DNA of 64,000 nt, from the NCBI GenBank assembly GCA_005281725.1, contig SSBO01000012.1, forward strand, positions 8,100,866 to 8,164,865, written 5' to 3'. Both the position numbers and the translations under genes were made by a program. This document shows positions 10,922 through 22,300 of this stretch, piece by piece. Under the pieces are notes generated by a model. It searched no databases. It had not been told where the DNA came from and was given only the letters and a program-made list of their open reading frames with translations. How positions within the stretch are numbered: the stretch's first letter is position 1; the number at the start of each line of letters is the position of its first letter. This DNA is from Wuchereria bancrofti. Lineage: Eukaryota > Nematoda > Chromadorea > Rhabditida > Onchocercidae.

Positions 10922-13900
10922 TATGAAAGGAAAGATGAAGTTGAAGTGACGATTTCAACAAGTACAGGTTGTTTAGAATGATAAGTGAAGAGAAAGGACT
11001 GAAAAGAACACAGAAGAATATAAGTAAACAAGAGGAACAACGACAAGCTGCACCATAACAGGACGGCAGGAAGAGAAGCACTTATTAGTACCGTAAACAA
11101 ATCATATAAATTTGCTGGTGGCTTGCTTTATTGTTGTGCTATTTTTTCGACAATTTCTACAAACCAGTTCATATGTCATTAATGCAACCTTTCCTACGAA
11201 TCTGCAAAGGTTTGAAGAGCAGTGAAATAAAGTTAAAAGCTGGTAAGGAATACGGTAGTCCTTCCACGAGGAAAATGCCAAACCGCTGAATAAATGCTTT
11301 AAAAGACAACGAAACAGACAAGCATGGCCTAGATGAATCGATATCGTTCCTTCAGAAAAAAACACAACTTTTCAAATTAAAAAAAAAGAAAGGTTTCGCA
11401 AAAACATATTTCCAGACGACAAAATTGCTTAGGAAGGATGCAACTTTCCCAGAAAGAAAATTAGTTTCGGAGTTTTAAAATAAATCGCAAAAAAAGCTCA
11501 AAGAAACATCCATAAACGTGTAGGAACTAATAACTCCTTAATTTGACATACCACTAGAAACTCTGGAACGGTGTGGTACAAGTGTTTGCATATTGGCCTC
11601 ATTAGATAGTGACATATGCAAAGGGGATCTTGTTGGTTTCAAGGAATCGACAGTTCAGTTCAGGTAAGTTGTTACCTTGAGTCGCGGAGCTTGCAAGGTG
11701 GAGAGTGAGGAGTGCTTATTTTGGGGTTATGTTCGAGCAGGTTAAGTTCTATCGGCGGTTGTTTCTCTACTATGATTTCTGAAACATTTCGCATTTCCAG
11801 TGGATCTAATGGAAGGATCCATAGACATTGCTGTGATGTTAGAGTAGTTAATGATTAACTAATTTCCCATTGTGAAATAACAGCATTGTCATACTGCGGT
11901 TTCATTTGCTACAAAATTCGGCTTTTTGCTTTCTGAGCTTTGTTTACGTTTGTTGACACATCTTACATTTGTCTACGTTTTTCTATTTCATTTAGGCCTG
12001 CCTTGTTATTCTCCTGTTACTTTGTTAAGTAAAATGTAAAGCACTCCGGTAGGGCAAATATTTTGTTTTAAGTAATGTAGTAACCAATATGTCACCCAAA
12101 TATCAGCACTGATATGTGACTGTATTTTAATGCTTTTCGAGAAGATAGTGTTGAAAGTCCTAGCATTAGCTGAGAGTTCTGCTGAAGTTCAAATCGTAAT
12201 AAATACTTCCGTATTTTGGTTCTTTTTTCATTAATTGCCAGTCACGATTTAAAAAAAAGCTATTGTTTTCGGAAAGCTTACGACAAATTATTCAAAATTT
12301 CAATTACCGTTTGACGAACCAATCAACTAAAGAATTAAATGAAGCTGTGTGACAATCCTATGCTTTAAAAAAATTTTTTTCGGCCGTACTGCTAGCTGCA
12401 TCTATTTCAGTAATGAGAGGATGAATGGTCTTTGCAGTTTTACAGCACTGTGATTTAGTTCTGATTGAAGAGTAATAGTTGAAGAGTAATTGTAGTGCAG
12501 TGTAGAATCGTTAGTAATATTACTTTAGTAGGACAGTGTAGAATCCCTTAATTAATGATCACTGCCAGGCTTCTCAGTAATTTTTTTTTTTAAATGAATA
12601 AGAGAAACATCTTCCTATTTATACTCTGACATTGTACGCCTCGAAAATAAATTTCCAGCGCTGTTTGTTTGATTCATTTACAAAGAAATATCGCTTCGAA
12701 ATGGATATGCTACATCCGGTAATTAATAATAGCAGTGCTTTATTGAATGTGTCATTTTGTAAGTAAAAAAGTGAATAAGTTGCTAACATTCATAGTTGTT
12801 ATTTGCTGAGTGCTGTTGATAAGTTTTATTGAATTATATAGAATCTTTGAATTGAAATTATTAAATAGAGCTTAGTTGGAATTCATTTCATTTGATGCGT
12901 GTACAGTATACTTCATATTTCTTTGAACTTGAATCTTTTGGCTGACGCAGATTGTTGTGAATGGCAGGTGCAGTTGATAACATATCAACATCCAAATTAT
13001 TTCATCTTTCATTAATATTGGTTTAATTTGGACTTTAAAGCTTTTAAGAATATCTCGCCACTTTTTGTCACCGCTGTATACATGATAAAACTCTTGTCAT
13101 TTCAAATATCTGTTCGTGCGTTGTTGTATTTTATCATCATCGGTTTTTGGTTGAGCAAGGACCAGGTTAGTTGTAAGCATAAGTATCTCCATCTTATAGG
13201 GTCGAAATTTTTTTTAATTGCAATGTGGTAGATATTCAAACTTAGAGCCTCATACTGCAGCATTTTGTTTACTGGCAAATCACATTTGTACTTCGTATTC
13301 TATGGAACAGTTCTCATAGTCTCGACCAGTAAGAATTTTAGATGAATTTCCTTGTACAAAACTTTTTACGTCGTTCGATTTTTTTTTGAAGCAAGATAGA
13401 ATATGTTCCAGTTAAATGAGGTTGTCTAAAAAATGTGATGTAAATCGCTTTCGAATTAACAGTGATCATATTATGTTCGGAGTGCTCGTTGATTTCTGGT
13501 TTGAACAAAACATATTGATGTTTCGGCATTAAAAACAACAGATGCTTCTAGTGAAATCAGAAAGCCGTCGAATTTATACCCATTTATTACTGTTTTGTGT
13601 TTTACAATTTTTTTTGAATAATGTTTTTTCCTTAATTTGGTTCGAACGATTTTTACTTTTTGGCTTATTAATTGTTCTCTGAAATCCATATCCTTTAAGT
13701 ATGCGCACCTGGAAGCTTGTATTTATGCAGCTGTCAGTCGTGAAGTAAGTTTACATAAGTAAATTTGTGTCCTGTAAATAATGGTGCAGTTAAAGGACGG
13801 TGAGTATTCGACAATTATATTTTTACTTTGTCTCTTTCGAAAAAATTCCGGTTAAGAGATACAGTTATGGTTCTTGTGAAAGCATTTAACCGCACCATTT

Positions 13901-16900
13901 AAACTCAGAGCAGCTGCAGGAAAAGGAAAAGGATAAAATCAGGACTGAATCACATACAGATATCAGCTTCATCAAATATTCCTCTGTACAAAACATAGTA
14001 GAGTTAAGCGAATTATGTGGATTTTCTTGTTTATCGGGATATTATTATGCGCTGGAGAAAAGTTTGTCGAAGTTTTTAATAGAATCATGTAATACTTTTT
14101 ACTTGAGTACTAGTAAGTGATTTCTTGCATTAAAATTTTTGTACATCTGTCACTTATAGTGATTTCTAATCTTCGAATGACGTCACTGGCTAAGCTGGGG
14201 ATGCTTTACTACATACTCTCTTGCTGTTAACAGTAGCCTGCACCATTATTGATTTTCTTCAAGCAATGACCTAGCTGTCTTATTCCACGTCTGCTTCCCA
14301 TAAAATGCCATCCATACGTTTTAGTCCTTGTTACTTAGAACGTCTAAAGGCTTCATTTCTCTTTGCAAAATGCTTCCGCCAGTTTATAGTCCTATGTTTA
14401 GGTTGTAAGGATTCCTTCTTTTTAGTGCTATACATTTTCTCGACTACAGAAATAATTACATCCGTAAATCAAATAAAATCGTGTGAAGTAGAAGAAACTG
14501 TTACCGTGTTTGCGAGAAATTATTGCAGTAAACAGTGAAATGATGTTTCTCCAGTATTGTACATCCTCATCGCTGGTACTCGCTTTATAAATCCTGGGTG
14601 AAATATGGAATAGTAATCGAATGGTTTTTTAAATGACCGTTCCATAAAATTAACTGAAATGATTTAGAGTGTTTTAAGCCGATACCTAATTTTTGTTTCA
14701 CAATACAGTAGCTGGTAGTTAAATTAGTGAGGAGTGTTAAGGTTTGTTTTGTTGGATATTCATTCCAGGATGGTAAGAGGTTTTGTTTCGTATCCTTGTA
14801 GGCGAATAGAGAATTTGCAAAGGATTCATCGCAAAACGATTAAAATGCAATCAGTTTTGCAAAATATTTCGCACCATGAAAAAACCTTTTTTCTTGTATA
14901 TATTGAAATGTTTTGGAGCAAACGTTTAGAAAATTCATACAGTCTGTGTTTACGTCGAACTATTATAGAAGTCTGTCCCATATTTTCATCAAAAGTTGAA
15001 ATAAAAACATTTCTAATTAATGATAACATTTTGTTTGTATACTGTTAACGGAATGCGACTCTTATTTGCAACTTATGGATCAGTTTTTTTAAATAGTTCT
15101 GTCGGTTTTTTGTAGTGTTAATTCTTTTTGTTAGTAATGAAGTTGCCTAAAGCGCATAATTATTAACTTTTGCTTTGTTGTATTTTCTGAATTTTTTCTC
15201 CTGATTGTCGTATTCGCTTATGTTAAGCGAAGACGGGAAGAATTCATATATGTAAGCTATATGACCGTAGGATTTCCTCCTGAATTTTCGCACTCATTCT
15301 CATGTCTAACCGTTTCCACTATATACAGGATGATCGTATGGCGTTTTTTTTTTTTCAAGTATGTTGCTATTTTATATCTTTTACAGATTGAAATAGTTTT
15401 CTGTGATCTATCACATCTATATTTTATACCCTTAGTTGTTTAATCTGCTTTTTTACTGCAACTATGGTAGTGATATTGCATCTCCGACTTTCATAATTGT
15501 TAAAACTGATAGGCTTATCCATAATTTTACCTTTTTTTGTGGGGTGGATGTGAGAAAAAACGGGGGAAAGCAGCTATAGTAATGTTTCGAATTACCATTT
15601 TATATATTCGTCTTGTGCTGTCTTACGGATGGACCGACACCGTTTTTTTTTCTCAAATTTTTGTTCCAGACTGTAAATTGCTGCAGGTTCCTTCTTCATC
15701 ATTGTGCTTTTTCGAACATATATGTATTTCCTCTTTTGCTATACCTCCACTCTTTGTCGAATAGGTTTCTAAGCTATCCAAAACTACGGTAATTTCCATA
15801 CCACTCACTTTTCGTACAGATGATACTAGTGCACTCTGTTAGGTAGGGGTAAGCTCTGCATTTGTTTCTCATGCTTTTATCCTTTTTCACTGATTTAGTT
15901 GCAGTCAGGGATTGCTAACCCATGTGTCTATGTCACGTTGTACGTTAGCATTTATTGCAGGTATAATTCTTTAGAAGATAACATTTGTTAGGAAAACTTT
16001 GTGTTATCAAATCATAAATTTTAAACCGCACTGAAATATCCCTTGCATATCTGTCGCATTTTGTCGTGGGATTTTTAACTATTATTTATCAAATTGTTTG
16101 TTTCTGAGGGGAAAAGTACATTGCAGTGATGAGCGATATTTTTTCAGTGTAAGCAAATCAAAAACGTAGCAATCATATCACGTGACGCCACGTGCCGTGG
16201 TGAATTCTTGAGGATGTCTTGCGTTGAACATGAAGTTCCTCCGTGTGTCCATGTGTATCTTGTGATGTTCTAATGGGTAGTTTTTCCAGTGTAAGTATTG
16301 TCGCTTTTTTATACCTCGCTCGTAGCAATACTGTCTTTGATGGTATTTTGAGATAGCTTGTTTTAGATAGAATGATAATTAATGGGGCAGGGGAGGGTAT
16401 ATAAATAAATTGAAAGAAACTGAAACTCATATTCCGTACGGTCCGGGAAGGAGCGAAATCTGAAGTACAGATGTTTTATGGACATAAGACATAAACTAAT
16501 CAGGGATCGGATAACCATGACATGATTTGATTTAATTTTGCTCTCCATCTTGTGAAATCCATGGAGCAGAAAAACTTTTTCGTGAGAATATCGATACGGT
16601 ATTCCTGAAAAGCCTTTATGGCTTCAGAGTTTATGAGAAGCATATAAAAGATACTAGTGCAAAAGGGTCATATAAATAGCATATTCAGATTTTGAAATCC
16701 CACCTTCAATATTGTAATCATCGAATTATCATGGCGCTTCCTGTAACGGAAGTAGTGTTAGACTCCGCCTCTCTGTGGTTACCCTCATGGGGATTTTCAA
16801 TTATAGCCTTAACGATTTGCAGAGTACCATTTCTCTGTTCTAGATTCCTCTTAAATCTTCGTATTCTTAAGTTCAATTCATTGTTTGAGTAGAACTCAGA

Positions 16901-19330
16901 TTCTTTCACACATAAGTTTTCGTCATATCTTTTATGAAGTAAAAAATATCGTAAGCCAGTAGTGTACTAATTATTATTAGTCTTATTATCTTATTCAGTG
17001 CAGCACATTTTCTGATCTTGGTAGGACGATGTGCTAAATGCTACTAAAAAAAAATTTCTTCCTGCAAACAGTTTTTAAATGCTTCAAGAAATACTAGTTT
17101 TTAGCAGATTTTGCCTCTACTATTTCCAGCTTGTGATATCTGGCCATGCTGTTCATTTGTTACCAGATGTCATACTGCGTTTTATATATAAATCTAGCAA
17201 AAAATCACTTACGATAGAAAACAGAGATGGCCAGATTACCTGTCAAAAATGTGATGTTGTGTAAAGCGGTTGGTTTGTTAATCGGGAGCATTTTATGTAA
17301 ATAGCTTGGGAACTAGAAGTGCAACTAAGCAACCAAAGGAAAACTCATAACCTATCACTTTCATGCTGCTACCCGATTATCCTTGATCTTTCCTTATTGA
17401 CTAAGTAAACAGTGATCATTAATCAGAATACAATTCCAGTTGCACAAATTGGTTCTTGACAAACTGTGTGATATATCAAGAAATTTAACAAAATGTAGAA
17501 GGAAATAGATCAAGCTGCGCAATAAAATTGCATTTTTGGATTATTATCGAATTATAGTAATCTATTCCTTGGCCAAATTTTGCAATGAAATGTTAAGTGC
17601 ATGTACGAAGACGAGTTAGCTTCTATTCTCACTCTCTCTGCATTCACAGTCATCCACTTTTTCTTTTTTAGAATGATGCGCTTCGGTTAAAGTCCATTTG
17701 CACTCTACATATGTTTCGCGAATCATTTATTCGTACTTATTGGTTCTTCAAACATTACGAAAAAGGTTTTAAATTTAGTGGTTTTTGAAATCATGTCTGT
17801 TATAAGGTGAATCGAGTGAAAACAGGTGGGAAGGAGGAGGAAGAGTGAAAGAGAGAGGGCAAATCATGGACGAACACATATGTAATAACAAAGAAGTGGT
17901 AGCAATTAAATGTGTTGAAAAGCTAAACAAAATAGAGAAGATAGTTGAGGAATTCATTTTTTCTTCTATCAAAACCTGGTTGTGGCTCCTGTTTTCCCTC
18001 TTGCTACTTCTGCTGTTTCCTTCCTTATTCCACGGATGAATGCATTTTGCGAATTCATTGTTTTCTCCCAGTGCGTTGCGGCTTTATATCAATCTGATAA
18101 TGAATAAAAAGGTACATAAAGTATCGTCTCATATTTGACATAGAGAAGTGGATCAGGAACTAAGCGAAAAGATTTGTGTTGAAAAATGTGATGCTGTGCC
18201 GTTGAATATTTCTGTCAACCAGGGGAAATTACAAAAACGAACTTGTAGTAGACAAGTGAACTTTTTTATTACAAACAATTCCGCCTCTTTCTACATTTTA
18301 CAGTCTTGTCGTCTCACATGGCTATGAATCGTCATTTTGCCCTTAAGTAGCAGCAAGACTAGACGTTTTTAGCAAAAGTCATTTAAATATATGGATTTTC
18401 GAGCATATCTTTCTAATGGCGACTCTTAAGTTTGTGTGCGTCGTAGACACTTGGACAATTTTTCTTTATATTTTATGCTAATCTTCCTAATTAAATTTTA
18501 TAACTTGTGAAGCAGCTGGGAATTTGTAGTTCTGTATATGGCGTACGAAGTTTTTTTGTATTGTGTTATATAATCGGTTGTGGAGCATAATGTGCAGGTT
18601 GAAGAGAATAATAAGGCAACAAACGGCTAAGCTTATACAAAGAATATGAAAGTGTTGATGGGCACATTTCATGTTTCTCCATATCAGGTGGTAATTCTTG
18701 CGATGGGTCATTAAAAAAAATACGTCATGAGTAATGAGTGAAGGCTGTTTTATGTCGTATTTGGTTGTTTGTCTGCAACACCCACCCTTATATTTAGGCA
18801 GCAGCTGGACGTATTAATTTAGAGTCTGATGAATGTAATGAGGTAATGTTGAGGTCAGTGATATTCCAGTTGCTTCCTGTCATCACATTCTAACCCGCCG
18901 TTTACCACTTATCTTTAGGGCTTTCCTGAGATCGACTGAAGATTGTTTTGGCGCAACGGTGAATGTGTTAATGTGATATATTAATTTAATTAGTTATTGA
19001 AGTTTTCCTGTTTCAGTGGAGTGAATACCAGGATTATTTTTGGACAATTAGAATTTAACCAGCTCCTGTTATAAATCTTGATTATTAGCAGCAGTGGTTG
19101 TATTTTCACGACGATTAGATCTCCTTAATCTCTAACCAGTGGGAGGTAGCTTGTCACTGACTGTAACGGTTGGTAAGGTCTTGTCATTATTTCTCAGCGT
19201 TCTAAGTATCTCATTTCTTATTCTTTTTTACTCATCTCCTGTGCTCAGAGAATTTGATAAACCGGCAGATTTAGTTTGTTTCAAAGTGATCTCGATAATT
19301 TAGGGCAGATCAAATGATTCTTCGCATAGG
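10922..19330. other. Long stretch without a recognisable gene (upstream of daf-18)
   Basis: Eight kilobases with only short frames of no recognisable family. From about 11.65 kb onward the plus strand is visibly T-rich, as nematode introns usually are on the sense strand, so much of this may be a long 5' intron of daf-18. A CAG-GTAAGT donor-like site lies near 11663, and acceptor-like TTTCAG sites occur near 19010. The left part should hold the methyltransferase promoter. A 57-codon frame with a hydrophobic end lies at 17866-18039 (separate entry). Confidence 0.4.
17866..18039 (+). CDS. Possible small ORF, tail-anchored-like micropeptide (unproven)
   Basis: A 57-codon frame starts with MDEHICNNKE, continues as a charged amphipathic stretch (KLNKIEKIVEEFIF) and ends in a leucine-rich membrane-type helix (about residues 39-52) just before the stop. 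That layout, a charged cytosolic half plus a C-terminal membrane anchor, is typical of membrane micropeptides. There is no homology that I recognise, and in a T-rich region a leucine/phenylalanine-rich frame can arise by chance. A purine-rich run precedes the ATG. Treat it as a candidate only. Confidence 0.2.
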   Translation: MDEHICNNKEVVAIKCVEKLNKIEKIVEEFIFSSIKTWLWLLFSLLLLLLFPSLFHG

Positions 19331-22300
19331 ATGGCAGCGGCGATAACGGAACCCATGGCTATCGCATCGACCTCTGCAGATTCTGCTGCTTTTTTAACGA
19401 TGCCGGAAACAGGAACGCCACCATTAGCATCTTCTCTTCCTAACGTTCTTTGTGTAACATCCAAAACGTCCGATGTGATTTGCAATCCGTGGAGGAATTT
19501 GGTCAGTCAAAACAGGAGGCGTTACAAAAAGGATAACTTCGATCTAGATCTTACATGTAGGCTTATATTTCCATAACTTCGATCTAGATCTTTCTTTCAC
19601 CAAACATGGGGCTGATTAGTTTTTTCTCTTTTGTACTGTTATTCAAACTGGAACCAGTTCTTGCTAGTTGCAGCTTGGACGAAAATTGCATCACGTAAAT
19701 GTGATTTAGGGAATTATTGTTAAGTTTGGAATTTTTCTGGTGGAAAATCGTTTTTAATATCCATCGTTCATCCCCTCTCTTTTCCCTGCGTTTTTAAATT
19801 ATACTGGTATGAAAGAATTTAGCTTGCGTGACATGATTTTCATTTTATGCACTGAAAAGGCAATCAGCTAATCAGAGATTGTAGAATAAAAAATGTTTTT
19901 TGACTTGAGAGTTATCTGCGTTGTATTTTATACTAAATGATAGTAGGAATATTTGTAGACATCACTGACCGGATCATTGCAATGGGCTTTCCAGCTATAG
20001 ATCAAGAAAAAATTTACCGGAATAGCATGGAAGCAACAGTTGCGTTTTTAGAACGTTATCATGCTGATCACTACATGGTTTTCAATCTGTGAGTAATGTC
20101 ACATTTTTACTTTCGATAAAGTGTAAAAAAGTAGTTCGTAGTAAAATGCGCTTTATGAATCCTTGAATGTTTTAGTCGTGGACGACATGCATATGACCCG
20201 AGTTATTTTCACAATCGCGTGATGACCTTTGAGATGGATGACCATCATCCACCAAGGCTGGAATTGATGGCACCTTTTTGTCGTGCTGTAAGTTTTTGTG
20301 GTAACTGTAATATAATGTTTCTGCTTTCTGTAGAATGAAATTAGCTTAGTGAATTCCATTTAATTTTGCACTCTTGCCCCGTGATGCATAAATACTGATC
20401 TTTTCTGAAAACATTATCTCTGATATCTTTTTTAATAAGCATAAAGCAATTCAGTAACTTTAGTCGATTGACCTTTCTAGGTGACTAACTGGTTTTGGAC
20501 TAGCAGCTTCTCCTTTTTGCTTTAAGCACCAGATAAAATTTTTCGTTCATCACGAACACATTTTTTTATTTGTCGGAAGTAGCAATTGATAAAAAAAGAG
20601 GAATATAGTTAACTTCCTTTCTCTCACGTTTACAAATCACTCAAGAAAAGATTGAGACTGGATAGACATCCGATTTTACTAATTGTTTTTCCTAAATGTT
20701 GTTCTTTCATTGTAGGTACATGATTACTTGGCTGCTGATGAGCAGAATGTTGTTGCTGTACACTGCAAAGCGGGTAAAGGACGTACGGGTGTAATGATTT
20801 GTGCTTATCTCGTGTATATAAATTTTTATTGTTCACCAAGACAAAATATGGATTACTACAGTATTGTCAGGACTGTTAATAATAAAGTAAGTTGATATGC
20901 TTGCTGCAGAAGTTCATGTAAATGTGAATTTGTGCTGGAATTACTCTGTTGTGTTTATGTTGCCATAAGTAACACTATTTCAGGGTGTAACCATACCATC
21001 TCAGCGACGTTACGTTTATTATTTTTCACATTTAAGGAAACGCAATCTCAATTATATGCCGCTTCGTTGTGAACTTATTGGTGTATACTTTGAGCGTCCT
21101 CCCAGACTGAATGGTTTGTATTTTGAGTTTTCTTTTGTCTTTTGCTTTAATTATATTTTTATCTTTTTTTTTTCTTTTTTTTTAAGTCATATGGAACTTT
21201 TTCATAAATTTTGAACAAGTGTTTTTACGGAGAAAAGAAGAGCAAAGTGTCATGGTCATTATCATGCTGATTGCTGCTATATTACATTAACATATTGTTT
21301 TCTGTTTTGAGTTTTTCATCATCAGTGGTGAATAAGTGGATACGGTGGTCCAGGAAATTCTAGATAATAGGATTTCAGGCATGCTTCAAGTTGAAAATTC
21401 CACGTGATGGTTTTGTCCTTAAAAATCTATAAAAGCGTGTTTCGTTTTTCAAATTAGTCAGTTAATCTTTCTTATCAAAGTCTTTCCTTTCAGGTATCTT
21501 ACTTGATGGAGCGTATCGGTTGCGAGTCGCTAATGGCGATATAGATGTGTTTATTCCTGGACCCCTTCGATTAAGTGGTCGGGATTTTGATGAAGAGGAA
21601 GCACTGTGGGGGCAGTATCCATGCTCTGTAGGGGAAGATCAGTTCAATCCTTATGACCCACAACCGGGCAAAGACTGCATTTCAAGGTATATTAATTTGC
21701 AGCCTTTCTAATTAATCTAAAAAAAGTGTTTCTTTTCAAATAAAAAGTTTTATAAATATAGTTTATCGGTTGCTAGGCGATGTTATGGATGGAGTGTACC
21801 AGCGACGCAAAGAGTATTTATCGAAGGTGACGTTCGGATTGATTTTTATGCTAAGAAGTGGTTTAAAGGTCTGGGATGGACTTTGGTAAGGCATATTTTT
21901 ATATCATTAATAAAATTTTAATTTAAGCAACGATATTCAGTCCATGGCTGCCTGTCGAAGAAATTTAACATAAGTATGTTAATTTCCTTGAAAATGTCGG
22001 TAATAGTGATATTACCGCCTTGTAAATTTTCAAGCTTTAAGAGATTCATTAAGACACGTAGACTGTGAGATTTCAACTCGAAGAGAATTTTGATATCTTT
22101 TTGGTGTAAAAGAAAGAACCCGGGCTTTAATGGAAAATGCAAGTGATAAATTTGTTTGTTCTGGCAATGTATCATATTTACAGAAAGATCGAGAGAAGCT
22201 AGGGCATGTTTGGTTCAATACAATGTTTACTTGTCCTGGATATTGTGGTGGGGTCTATGTACATGGTGACGAAGCGTATCCTTATCCAAAAGGTGGAAGT

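Noticed and set aside
14734..15048. 104-codon plus-strand frame
   Set aside because: Length alone is modest for this region, there is no recognisable domain, and no splice partners are visible.
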